Shown piece by piece: positions 52,423 to 62,876 of a stretch of DNA of 64,000 nt (positions are counted from its first letter, which is position 1; the number at the start of each line of letters is the position of its first letter). The notes under the pieces were generated by a model that did no database searches, was not told the DNA's origin, and was given only the letters and a program-made list of their open reading frames with translations. Origin of the DNA: WHSW01 sp963740055 (GTDB lineage: Bacteria > Actinomycetota > Thermoleophilia > Solirubrobacterales > 70-9). The stretch is taken from positions 1 to 64,000 of the forward strand of contig CAVUCL010000002.1 in assembly GCA_963740055.1 (NCBI GenBank), given 5' to 3'. Position numbers and translations under genes: made by a program.

Positions 52423-53627
52423 TGGAGGCGCGCGCCGACAGCGTCGAGCGCGGAGGGCGGCTCGACTCCGTGCCGGGCTGGGCGCTCGCCGCCGGCGCGG
52501 CGGTCGTGATCGCCGTCGTCCTGGTCGTGCTCGCGCTCGCCGGCGGCGACACGCTGCCCGATCGCGTCGGCCCGCCGGTCGAGGAGCTCGCGGTCGAGCG
52601 CACCGAGCTGGCGCCCGATCGGATCGAGCTCACCCTGCGCAACACCGGGCCGGACGCGGTCACCGTGGCCCAGGCGTTCGTCAACGACGCCTTCGTCGAC
52701 TTCGAGGGCGCGACCGAGCCGCTCGGCCGGCTCGGCTCCGAGCGCGTGACGCTGAGCTATCCGTGGCAGGAGGGTCAGCCCTATCTGATCTCGCTCGTGA
52801 CCTCCACCGGGGTCGTGATCGAGCACGAGATCGCCGCCGCGGTCGAGACCCCGAGCGCCGACGGCGACCTGTTCGCACTCATGGCCCTGCTCGGGATCTA
52901 CGTCGGGATCATCCCGGTGATCCTCGGGATGACGCTGCTGCCGGCGATGCGCCGCTTCGGCCCGAGCTGGGTCCGGGTCGTGCTCGCGCTCACCGTCGGC
53001 CTGCTCGCCTTCCTCGCGGTCGACGCGACCCTGGAGGCGCTCGAGCTCGCCGGCGAGTCGGGTGGCGCCTTCGGCGGCGCCGAGCTCGTCGTCCTCGGCG
53101 GCCTGCTCGCCTTCCTCGCCCTGACCGGGCTCGACGGCTACCTGCGCGAGCGCCGCAGCGCCGAGCGCGAGGGCCGTAGCGGCACGCGGCTGGCGCTCCT
53201 GATCGCGATCGGGATCGGCCTCCACAACCTCGGCGAGGGGCTCGCGATCGGCACCGCCTACGCGATCGGCGAGCTCGCCCTCGGCGCCTTCCTCGTCGTC
53301 GGCTTCGCGATCCACAACACCACCGAGGGGTTCGCGATCGTCGCTCCGATGACCCGCGAGCGGCCCGGGATCGGGCGCCTCGTCGGCCTCGGCGCGATCG
53401 CGGGCGCGCCGGCGATCGCCGGCGCGTTGATCGGGGCGACGGTCACCAGCCCCGAGCTCTCCGCCCTGCTGCTCGGCGTCGGCGTCGGCGCCGTCGTCCA
53501 GGTGATCGTCCAGCTCTGGCCCGCGATGCGCGACCGCAGCGGCCGGGTGCTCGACGCCGCCACCTCGATCGCGATCGGCGCCGGGCTGCTGGGCTTCTAT
53601 CTGACCGGCCTCCTGGTCACGGTGTAG
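52422..53627 (+). CDS. ZIP-family metal transporter with N-terminal extracytoplasmic domain
   Basis: 401 residues. An anchoring helix (WALAAGAAVVIAVVLVVLAL) precedes an Ig/CARDB-like extracytoplasmic segment of about 100 residues (RIELTLRNTGPDAVTVAQAF, SERVTLSYPWQEGQPYLISL). Eight more hydrophobic stretches follow, with ZIP metal motifs GIGLHNLGEGLAIGTAYAIG and FAIHNTTEGFAIVAPMT on helices 4 and 5. ZIP proteins bring Zn(II), Fe(II) or Mn(II) into the cytoplasm. The added N-terminal domain is unusual for ZIP. It is translated with the multicopper oxidase, suggesting oxidation-coupled uptake or detoxification of the same metal. Confidence 0.85.
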   Translation: MEARADSVERGGRLDSVPGWALAAGAAVVIAVVLVVLALAGGDTLPDRVGPPVEELAVERTELAPDRIELTLRNTGPDAVTVAQAFVNDAFVDFEGATEPLGRLGSERVTLSYPWQEGQPYLISLVTSTGVVIEHEIAAAVETPSADGDLFALMALLGIYVGIIPVILGMTLLPAMRRFGPSWVRVVLALTVGLLAFLAVDATLEALELAGESGGAFGGAELVVLGGLLAFLALTGLDGYLRERRSAEREGRSGTRLALLIAIGIGLHNLGEGLAIGTAYAIGELALGAFLVVGFAIHNTTEGFAIVAPMTRERPGIGRLVGLGAIAGAPAIAGALIGATVTSPELSALLLGVGVGAVVQVIVQLWPAMRDRSGRVLDAATSIAIGAGLLGFYLTGLLVTV

Positions 53628-53636
53628 TCGATCGCG

Positions 53637-54332
53637 ATGGCCGCGAGCTCGCACACGCGCCCCGAACGCCCCGCCGCGAACACCGAGGCGGTCGAGGACT
53701 ACGCGAAGGCGATCTACGCGCTCGCGCGCCGCGGTGAGGGGCCGGTCGGCAACTCGGCGCTCGCCGAGCGGCTCGGCGTCTCGCCGGGGACCGTGACCGC
53801 GATGTTGAAGCGGATGGCGGAGCTCGGGCTCGTCGTCCACGAGCCATATCACGGCGTCGCGTTGACCGAGAGCGGCGAGCGGGTGGCGCTCGAGGTGATC
53901 CGCCACCACCGCCTGATCGAGGCCTATCTCGCCGACGCGCTCGGGATGCCCTGGGACAAGGTCCACGACGAGGCCGAGGTGCTCGAGCACTACATCTCCG
54001 AGGACCTCGAGGAGCGGATCGCGGCAGCGCTCGGCGACCCGAGCCACGACCCGCACGGCGACCCGATCCCGGATCGCAAGCTCGCACTCGCCGGCGACGA
54101 GGGTGGGGTCTCGCTCGAGACGATGGCGCCGGGGCAGCGGGGAACCTTCAGCCGCGTCTCGGACGCCGATCCCGAGATGCTGCGCTATCTCGACCGGCGC
54201 GGGATCCGCCCCGGCGCGGAGGTCGCCGTCCGCGACCGCGAGCCGTTCGGCGGCGCGATGATGGTCGTCGTCGACGGCGAGGCACATGCGATCGGCGTCG
54301 AGCTCGCCCGGCGGATGATCGTTTCGACCTAG
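53637..54332 (+). CDS. DtxR-family metal-dependent regulator (IdeR/MntR-like)
   Basis: 231 residues. The HTH region is VEDYAKAIYALARRGEGPVG, NSALAERLGVSPGTVTAMLK and RMAELGLVVHEPYHGVALTE. The dimerisation and metal domain has HHRLIEAYLADALGMPWDKV, HDEAEVLEHYISEDLEERIA and the C/H/E ligand area. A C-terminal SH3-like (FeoA) domain follows (MAPGQRGTFSRVSDADPEML). Full three-domain form. It probably senses Fe(II) or Mn(II) and represses the operon by the palindrome at 51274-51289. The gene begins 9 bases after the ZIP stop. Confidence 0.85.
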   Translation: MAASSHTRPERPAANTEAVEDYAKAIYALARRGEGPVGNSALAERLGVSPGTVTAMLKRMAELGLVVHEPYHGVALTESGERVALEVIRHHRLIEAYLADALGMPWDKVHDEAEVLEHYISEDLEERIAAALGDPSHDPHGDPIPDRKLALAGDEGGVSLETMAPGQRGTFSRVSDADPEMLRYLDRRGIRPGAEVAVRDREPFGGAMMVVVDGEAHAIGVELARRMIVST

Positions 54333-54354
54333 CGCCGCGAGGTACGCTGCCCAG

Positions 54355-54717
54355 GTGGCGCTCGCCGACGACTTCCAGCAGGTGCTCGACTCGCTGCCCG
54401 GCGACTGGACCGACATCGTCTGCGACCTGCGGCTCGCCGACGAGGATCGCTACGTCGACGCCGCGGTGCTGATGACCCAGGTCAACGCCCAGCCGTACTC
54501 GAAGGCCGAGTGGCACTTCCGGATCAACGTCGCCCACAGCTTCGGCAACGCGGCCGCCGCGGAGACCGTCAAGGGCACGCTGGCGCTGCTCGACGAGCAG
54601 GGGATCGCCGGCGAGCTGATCGTCCGCGACGTGCACCAGGGCCGGGCCGAGGTGGTGCAGATGTGGGGCCGCCCCGACTCCGTGCGGCGCGAGTTTCGCG
54701 CCCGCCGCTCGCTGTAG
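54355..54717 (+). CDS. Conserved hypothetical protein
   Basis: 120 residues from GTG 54355. A predicted alpha/beta domain: DDFQQVLDSLPGDWTDIVCD, VDAAVLMTQVNAQPYSKAEW and HFRINVAHSFGNAAAAETVK, then ELIVRDVHQGRAEVVQMWGR. I cannot name a family. It follows the DtxR gene on the same strand and could be co-transcribed. The opposite strand of its neighbourhood holds the GGDEF-EAL gene. Confidence 0.6.
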   Translation: MALADDFQQVLDSLPGDWTDIVCDLRLADEDRYVDAAVLMTQVNAQPYSKAEWHFRINVAHSFGNAAAAETVKGTLALLDEQGIAGELIVRDVHQGRAEVVQMWGRPDSVRREFRARRSL

Positions 54718-54724
54718 CGGGCGC

Positions 54725-56752
54725 TCAGGCGACCGCGTGGACGGCGGGCTCGAGTCCGGGGATCACCGCTGAGAACTGGTTCGCGACGACGCGGGCACGA
54801 TTGATCTCCGAGCGGGTCCAGGCGCGCTCCTCGGAGCGATAGGCCTCGATCATGCCGAGGCTCTCGCCGCGGCAGACGACCGGGACCATGAGCAGCGAGC
54901 GCTCGCCGAGCTCGAGCAGCAGCTCGACCTCGCGCGGGTCGCTGTCGGGGTCGCCGACCACCACCTGGACCGCCTTCTGCTCGCTCAGCACCCGCTCCGA
55001 GAGCGGGTAGTCGCTGATCGCGAACCGGGTCTCGTCCTCGAGGGTCTCACCGGTCTCGGCCAGGGTCTCGAGGATCTTCACGTCGCCGCGCCACGCCGAG
55101 AGGCAGACCTTCGAGGCGTCGAGCTCGGCCGCGATCAGGGCAAGGGCGGTCTCCAGGTCGCGGGTCGAGCGCGCGCCGGCAAGCCGGGCGCTGACGTGGA
55201 CCAGGCGCCGGTCGCTCGAGCCGTGCGGGTGGCGCTCGGTCGGCATCGAGCGGAAGGTCTCGGCGAGCGCCGAGCGGCAGAGCTCGGCGGCGTCGGTCGG
55301 CACCCTGGCCCACGGTTCGGCGGGGCGCCCGAGCGCGTATCCCTGGCCCCACTGCACGTCGAGGTCGGCGATCACCGCGAGCTCGTCGAGGGTCTCGATG
55401 CCCTCGGCGCAGACGGTCGCGCCGACGTCGCGGGCGAAGCGCACGAACGACTCGACCAGGGCCATCCGCGCCGGGTCGGTGTGGATGTCGCGGATCAGCG
55501 CCCGGTCGAGCTTGACGATGTCCGGGCGCACCCTCATCAGCTGCTTCAGCCCCGCGTGCCCTGCCCCGGCGTCGTCGATCGCGATCTGCGCGCCGCGCGC
55601 GCGCAGGTCGGCGAGCGTCGGTGCCAGCGACTCGTCGTCGGGGACGAACTCGTGCTCGGTGATCTCGATCACCAGCCCGGTGAGGTCGCCGCGCAGGCTG
55701 CGCTGGACGGCAGGCGAGGAGAGCGCCGAGGGGCTGACGTTGATCGCGAGGTGGATCTCGTACGGGCGCGAGGGCGGCTCGAGCGCGGCGGTGATCGCCG
55801 CCGCCTCGAGCTCGGGCCCGAGGCCGCAGCCGTGGGCCTGGGCGAACCAGACGTCGGGCGAGCGCTGGCTCGAGCTCTCAAAGCGGGCCAGGGCCTCGTA
55901 GCCGACGAGGCGACCGTTGGCGAGGCTGACGATCGGCTGGAACACGGAGACGACCGGGCGGTCGGAGGCGAGCAGCTCCTCGACCTCGGCCCGCTGGCGC
56001 GAGGTCCAGGTGGCGGGCGAGTGCCCGGGGTCGAAGCGGCGGGTGCGATGCTTGCCGCCGCGCTTGGCCCAGTAAAGCGCGCTGTCGGCGAGCTGGGTCA
56101 GGCCCGCCGCATCCTCGGCGTCGGCCGGGAACGCCGCGATCCCCGCCGAGCAGGCGATCTCGACCCGCTCGTCCGAGAGCGCCGCGATCGCGCCCCGAGC
56201 TCGCTCGGCGACGGCGAACGCGTCGGCGGCGTCGGCCGCGGGCAGGATCAGGCCAAACTCCTCGCCGCCGATCCGCGCTGCGGTGTCGTCGAGGCGCACG
56301 GAGCCGGTGAGGACGCTGCCGACCGAGCGCAGGATCTTGTCGCCGAACGGGTGCCCGAGCTCGTCGTTGACGGCCTTGAAGTCGTCGAGGTCGAGGATCA
56401 CGAGCGCCAGCGGGCGACCCACCGCCCGGGCGCGTTCGACCTCGGCCTCGAGCGTCTCGTGGAAGGAGCGGTAGTTGACCAGCCCGGTGAGCGCGTCGGT
56501 GGATGCGAGCCGCCGCAGGCCCGTGTGCTCGCGCCGCAGGAGGAAGAGGAGGACGATCGTGACCGCGAACCCGACGATGCGGATCGCGTTCAGCGATGCG
56601 TCGCCGAGGCCGGAGGCGCCCGCGACCACCGCGGCGAGCCAGAGCCCGGCGCAGATCGTCGCGGCCGGCATCAGCACGCGTGAACGCGAGGGAACCGCCT
56701 CGAAGGTGTTTCGAAATCTGTCTCTGGGCATGGGCCCGATGCCGACCTCCAC
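54725..56752 (-). CDS. Membrane GGDEF-EAL-GAF protein (cyclic-di-GMP turnover)
   Basis: Up to 675 residues (ATG 56731 is an alternative start). Two membrane helices (VLMPAATICAGLWLAAVVAG and IVGFAVTIVLLFLL) precede the GGDEF domain, whose active site reads RIGGEEFGLIL. The EAL domain has YEALARFE, LVIEITEHEFV, the DDFG-like DDAGAGHAG and KLDRALIRDI. The C-terminal GAF-like domain covers about 520-660 (TLAETGETLEDETRFAISDY, LLMVPVVCRGESLGMIEAYR). The GGEEF is intact. In the EAL domain DDAG replaces DDFG, so phosphodiesterase activity is uncertain. It could make and degrade c-di-GMP under control of the GAF domain. Confidence 0.88.
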   Translation of the reverse strand: MEVGIGPMPRDRFRNTFEAVPSRSRVLMPAATICAGLWLAAVVAGASGLGDASLNAIRIVGFAVTIVLLFLLRREHTGLRRLASTDALTGLVNYRSFHETLEAEVERARAVGRPLALVILDLDDFKAVNDELGHPFGDKILRSVGSVLTGSVRLDDTAARIGGEEFGLILPAADAADAFAVAERARGAIAALSDERVEIACSAGIAAFPADAEDAAGLTQLADSALYWAKRGGKHRTRRFDPGHSPATWTSRQRAEVEELLASDRPVVSVFQPIVSLANGRLVGYEALARFESSSQRSPDVWFAQAHGCGLGPELEAAAITAALEPPSRPYEIHLAINVSPSALSSPAVQRSLRGDLTGLVIEITEHEFVPDDESLAPTLADLRARGAQIAIDDAGAGHAGLKQLMRVRPDIVKLDRALIRDIHTDPARMALVESFVRFARDVGATVCAEGIETLDELAVIADLDVQWGQGYALGRPAEPWARVPTDAAELCRSALAETFRSMPTERHPHGSSDRRLVHVSARLAGARSTRDLETALALIAAELDASKVCLSAWRGDVKILETLAETGETLEDETRFAISDYPLSERVLSEQKAVQVVVGDPDSDPREVELLLELGERSLLMVPVVCRGESLGMIEAYRSEERAWTRSEINRARVVANQFSAVIPGLEPAVHAVA

Positions 56753-56802
56753 CCGGTCTCATCGGCGCTGCAGGCCGCGATCTTGAGCGCTGCAGCGCGC
56801 GG

Positions 56803-57781
56803 TCAGCGAGGTTCGAGCTCGAGCTCGAACGCCTCCGCGACCCGGGGCGCAGCGGCGACGATCCCGTGCTCGGCGTCCCACCGCGCCCAGGCGGCGAGCG
56901 TCCGGCGGTCGAGCTCGACCCCGCGGCCGAGCGCGCGGGCCTCGAGCAGGGCGTCGAGCTGCGCCCGCTGCTCGCGCTCGGACAGAGCCGGGACGGCGGC
57001 GAGCAGCTCGTCGAGAGCGCCCTCGGGGTCGGTCGCCAGGCGGGCGTAGCCGTCCCGGGTCGCCGCCACCATCCCGGCGACCAGGGCCGGGTCCTCGGCG
57101 AGCGTCCGCTCGCCGGTGGTCAGCACGAGCTCCGGGTAGCGCGGGGGCGCCGAAGTCGTCGACGCGGAACTCACGCGTCGGCACCCCCAGGCGTCGCAGG
57201 GCGACCCCCTCGGCGTTCCAGAACGCGGTCGCCGCGTCGACCCGCCCGGCCGAGAGGGCCGCGATCGAGTCGAACCCGATCGTCACCCGCTCGAGCGCCG
57301 CCGGATCGCCGCCGCCGGCCTCGAGCACCGAGTCGAGCACCGCGTCGTCGGAGGGCAGGCCGGTGACGCCGGCGGTGCCGCCGGCGAGGTCCGCCGGTTC
57401 GCGGACCCGATCGCGGTCGGCGGCGATCACCGCGGCGAGCGGGCGCTGGACCAGGGCCGCGACGCCGACCACGTCGAGCCCGCGCTCGCGGGCGATCGCG
57501 AGGTCGTGGATGTCGAGGACCGCGAACTGCGCCCGGCCCGTGGCGAGCAGCTTCGGGGCGTCGGTCGCCGCCGACGGCTCGCGGATCTCGAGCTCGATCC
57601 CGCGCTCCGAGTAGGCACCCTCGGCGAGTCCCGCGTAGAGCCCGGCGTGGACCGCGTTCGGGGTGAAGTCGAGGATCAGGGTCGCCTCCTTCGAGGCGCC
57701 CGGTTCAGCACCGTCGCCGGCGCACGAGCCGACGGCCAGGGCGCAGACGACGGTCGCCAGCGGCGCGACGACCCGTCTCAT
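56803..57781 (-). CDS. ABC transporter substrate-binding protein, THI5/NMT1-like (one frameshift)
   Basis: About 325 residues. Lipobox VGSCAGDGAE, then LILDFTPNAVHAGLYAGLAE and YSERGIELEIREPSAATDAP as in ThiY/NMT1 pyrimidine-precursor binding proteins. A one-base insertion in a run of five G (57143-57147) shifts the frame at DFGAP|RYPELVLTTGE, after which the C-terminal lobe continues to 56803. It would bind a thiamine-pyrimidine precursor or a related heterocycle outside the membrane. The permease and ATPase genes are not in the window, so substrate and partners are inferred. Confidence 0.8.
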
Positions 57782-57823
57782 CGCGGGGCGAGGTTAGCGT
57801 CGCGACAGCGATAGCCTTGCCCG

Positions 57824-58360
57824 ATGCTCGAGCCCGGGATGACCGATGAGCACCCGATCACCCACGAGCTGCTCGCGTTCGTCGAGATCCCGAAGGGCTC
57901 GCGCAACAAGTACGAGTTCGACGAGGGGATCGGCAGGCTGGTGCTCGACCGCTTCCTCTCCTCGTCGATGGTCTATCCGACCGACTACGGGTTCCTGATG
58001 GGCCACCGCGGGCGCGACGGCGATCCGCTCGACGCGATGGTCTGCGTCTCCGAGCCCACCTTCCCCGGCTGCGTGATCCCGGTGAAGCCGATCGCGCTGT
58101 TCGTGATGCAGGACGAGAAGGGGGAGGACGACAAGGTCGTCTGCGTCCCGACCCAGGACCCGGGCTGGAACACGGCGAAGACGCTCAGCGACATCCCCGA
58201 GGCGATGCAGCGCGAGATCACCCACTTCTTCTCGGTCTACAAGCAGCTCGAGGGCAAGCAGGTGCAGGTCGACGGCTGGCGCTCGCGCGAGGAGGCGCTC
58301 GAGGTGATCGCCGACGGTCGGCGGCTGCAGATGGAGCACACCGCGCCCCGGCGCAGCTGA
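57824..58360 (+). CDS. ppa: Inorganic pyrophosphatase (family I)
   Basis: 178 residues. FVEIPKGSRNKYEFDEGIGR is the N-terminal signature; MVYPTDYGFLM, RDGDPLDAMVCVSEPTFPG and the Lys/Asp segment EKGEDDKVVCVP carry the metal- and PPi-binding residues. It hydrolyses the PPi released by acyl-CoA and aminoacyl synthetases. ATG 57824 (MLEPGMTDEHPITHEL); 57839 is possible. Single gene, divergent from the ABC binding protein. Confidence 0.93.
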   Translation: MLEPGMTDEHPITHELLAFVEIPKGSRNKYEFDEGIGRLVLDRFLSSSMVYPTDYGFLMGHRGRDGDPLDAMVCVSEPTFPGCVIPVKPIALFVMQDEKGEDDKVVCVPTQDPGWNTAKTLSDIPEAMQREITHFFSVYKQLEGKQVQVDGWRSREEALEVIADGRRLQMEHTAPRRS

Positions 58361-58402
58361 ACGCCCGCGACCGCCGAGCGAGCGCGTTCGGCTCGCGCCC
58401 CG

Positions 58403-58408
58403 TATACA
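58403..58408 (+). promoter_or_regulatory. Putative -10 element of the aquaporin gene
   Basis: TATACA lies in a GC-rich stretch 36 bases before the GTG at 58444; the -35 is less clear. It is followed by the GAGGAGG ribosome site at 58428-58434, eight to ten bases from the start. Confidence 0.35.
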
Positions 58409-58443
58409 CTGCCGCCCGCACCCGACCGAGGAGGATTTTCGAA

Positions 58444-59229
58444 GTGCAGGATCGCGGGCTCGCTGCCTACATCGCGGAGCTGATCGGGACACTGTTCCTG
58501 GTCCTGATCGTGGGGACCGTCGTCTCCCTGTACGTCTCGACGAGCCCGACCTCGCAGATCGGATCCGACTTCGCGGTCGTCGGCCTCGCGCACGCATTCG
58601 GCCTCTTCCTGCTGATCATCGCCTTCGGCCAGGTCAGCGGCGGTCATTTCAACCCCGCGGTCACGACCGCGGCCTGGGCGATGCGCCGCATCGACCCGGT
58701 CGACGCGATCGTCTACATCCTCGCCCAGCTCTCCGGCGCCGTGCTCGGCGCGCTGCTGGTCAAGGGCCTGCTGCTCGACGAGGGCCGCGCCAGCGGCTAC
58801 GGCAACGCCGAGGTCTCGAGCCTGCTCGGGGGCAACTTCGCCGGCGGCGTGGTCGAGGCGCTCGGCACCTTCCTGCTCGTGCTCGCCGTGCTCGCGGTGG
58901 CGATGAACCCGCGCGCGCGCCAGGAGTGGGCGCCGCTCGCGATCGGGACCACGCTCGGATTCGGCGTGATGATCTTCGGTCCGCTGACCGGGGGCTCGTT
59001 CAACCCGGCGCGCTGGTTCGGCCCGGCGCTGATCTCCGACAACCTCGATGGCAGCGACCTGCTCGTCTACGTGCTCGCGCCGGTGGTCGGCGCGATCGTC
59101 GCCTTCGCGGTCTACAGGTTCGTGATCGCGGGGCCGCAGTACGCGGAGGGCGCCGAGCCGCCGACCTCCGACGCCCGCGGCGTCGGCCAGGCGATCAAGG
59201 ACGCGGAGGTCCGCTCCCGCAACAAGTAG
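58444..59229 (+). CDS. Aquaporin / MIP-family channel
   Basis: 261 residues, six membrane segments and both half-helices with NPA: SGGHFNPAVTTAAW (after helix 2) and GGSFNPARWFGPAL (after helix 5). The second is NPAR, as in AQP water channels, and a short acidic C-terminal tail follows (PPTSDARGVGQAIKDAE). It forms a tetrameric pore for water or small neutral solutes such as glycerol; the aromatic-arginine selectivity residues cannot be judged with confidence by eye. GTG 58444. Confidence 0.9.
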   Translation: MQDRGLAAYIAELIGTLFLVLIVGTVVSLYVSTSPTSQIGSDFAVVGLAHAFGLFLLIIAFGQVSGGHFNPAVTTAAWAMRRIDPVDAIVYILAQLSGAVLGALLVKGLLLDEGRASGYGNAEVSSLLGGNFAGGVVEALGTFLLVLAVLAVAMNPRARQEWAPLAIGTTLGFGVMIFGPLTGGSFNPARWFGPALISDNLDGSDLLVYVLAPVVGAIVAFAVYRFVIAGPQYAEGAEPPTSDARGVGQAIKDAEVRSRNK

Positions 59230-59254
59230 GCGGGCGCGTCGCGCCCGCTAGCGT

Positions 59255-61463
<2,209 letters not shown>

Positions 61464-61471
61464 GGACACCG

Positions 61472-62449
61472 ATGCGCGCGATCGTGCTCGAGGCTCCCGG
61501 GAAGCTGGCCGAGCGCGACCTGCCCGAGCCCGAGCCGGGCCCCGGGGAGGTGGTGGTCGCGGTTCGCACCTGCGGCGTCTGTCGCACCGATCTGCACATC
61601 CACGACGGCGAGCTCGCCGAGCCGAGCCTGCCGCTGGTGCTCGGCCACCAGATCGTCGGCGAGGTGATCGAGACAGGCGCGGGGTCGGAGCGGTTCGCGG
61701 CCGGCGACCCGGTCGGGATCGGCTGGCTGGCCTGGGCCTGCGGCGAATGCCGCTACTGCCGCAGCGCGCGCGAGAACCTCTGTGAGCGCGCACTGTTCAC
61801 CGGCTACACGCGTCCCGGCGGCTACGCCGAGCTCGTCCTCGCCGACGAGCGCTTCTGCCTCGCGTTGCCCGTCGGCTCGGACCCGGTCGTGACCGCGCCG
61901 CTGCTGTGCGCGGGCTCGATCGGCCACCGAGCCCTGCGCATGTGCGGCGACGCCCCGCGGCTCGGGCTCTACGGGTTCGGCTCCTCGGCTCACATCGTCT
62001 GCCAGCTCGCCGCGCGCGAGGGCCGGCGGGTGTTCGCGATCACCCGGCCCGGCGACACCGCGAAGCAGGAGTTCGCTCGCGAGCTCGGCGCCGAATGGGC
62101 CGGCGACGCCGAGGAGCTGCCCGAGCCGCTCGACGCGGCGATCATCTTCGCCCCGGTGGGCGAGCTGGTCCCGGTCGCGCTCGGCGCCCTGGCACCCGGC
62201 GGCACGGTCGTCTGCGCCGGAATCCACATGAGCGAGATCCCCGCCTTCGCCTACGACCTCCTCTGGGGCGAGCGTCAGATCCGCTCGGTGGCGAACCTGA
62301 CCCGCCACGATGGCGAGCAGCTGATCGGCCTCGTCGGCGACGAGCCGGTCCGTGTGGAGACGGTCGGCTACCCCCTCGGAGCCGCCGAGGACGCGCTCGC
62401 CGACCTGCGCGGCGGTAGGGTTCGCGGTGGGGCTGTGCTCGAGATCTAG
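61472..62449 (+). CDS. Zinc-dependent alcohol dehydrogenase
   Basis: 325 residues, MDR superfamily with both zinc sites. Catalytic: CGVCRTDLHIHDGELAEPSL and PLVLGHQIVGEVIETG; structural: CGECRYCRSARENLC. The NAD(P) loop is RLGLYGFGSSAHIVCQLAAR. The GIGWLAWACGECRYCRSARE and CERALFTGYTRPGGYAELVL segments match a well-known actinobacterial alcohol dehydrogenase family (TIGR02822-like). It oxidises a small primary alcohol or reduces an aldehyde. ATG 61472 begins 8 bases after the fbiC stop, so the genes are probably co-transcribed. Confidence 0.9.
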   Translation: MRAIVLEAPGKLAERDLPEPEPGPGEVVVAVRTCGVCRTDLHIHDGELAEPSLPLVLGHQIVGEVIETGAGSERFAAGDPVGIGWLAWACGECRYCRSARENLCERALFTGYTRPGGYAELVLADERFCLALPVGSDPVVTAPLLCAGSIGHRALRMCGDAPRLGLYGFGSSAHIVCQLAAREGRRVFAITRPGDTAKQEFARELGAEWAGDAEELPEPLDAAIIFAPVGELVPVALGALAPGGTVVCAGIHMSEIPAFAYDLLWGERQIRSVANLTRHDGEQLIGLVGDEPVRVETVGYPLGAAEDALADLRGGRVRGGAVLEI

Positions 62450-62464
62450 ATTGCCCGGGAGCTG

Positions 62465-62872
62465 ATGGCTGACGTCACGGTGAAGCGAATCGAGGACTTC
62501 GAGGCGATCTTCGGAGGGGGGTTTCGCCGCGTGCGCGCCGGGCTCGGCGTCTCGTCGTTCGGGCTTGCGGTCATGGACCTGCCGCCGGGGTTCTCGGACT
62601 ACCCGGAGCACGATCAGGTCCACGACCACCAGGAGGAGGTCTACACGCTGCTCTCCGGACGGGCGACCCTGCGCGTCGGCGACGAGGAGCACGAGCTCGA
62701 GCCCGGCGTCTGGGTCCGAGTCGGCCCGGAGGAGCGGCGGAAGATCCTCACGGGCGACGAGCCCGCCCGGGTGATCGCGGTCGGCGGCTCGCCCGGTCGG
62801 GTCTACTCGCCGCCCGAGTTCACCGAGGAGGGCGGCTCGGTCCCCGCCGAGATCAAGCCCGGCAGCTTCTAG
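62465..62872 (+). CDS. Cupin-domain protein
   Basis: 135 residues. Single cupin barrel with EHDQVHDHQEEVYTLLSGRA (metal-binding His, Gln and Glu), TLRVGDEEHELEPGVWVRVG and EERRKILTGDEPARVIAVGG. The C-terminal EFTEEGGSVPAEIKPGSF is a common tail. Function is not determined: such cupins include isomerases and sensors. It follows the alcohol dehydrogenase on the same strand (15-base gap). Confidence 0.82.
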   Translation: MADVTVKRIEDFEAIFGGGFRRVRAGLGVSSFGLAVMDLPPGFSDYPEHDQVHDHQEEVYTLLSGRATLRVGDEEHELEPGVWVRVGPEERRKILTGDEPARVIAVGGSPGRVYSPPEFTEEGGSVPAEIKPGSF

Positions 62873-62876
62873 ACGA

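Noticed and set aside
52248..54416. 722-codon reverse frame
   Set aside because: Antisense to the metal cassette, with low-complexity Arg/Asp/Gly sequence and no recognisable domain.
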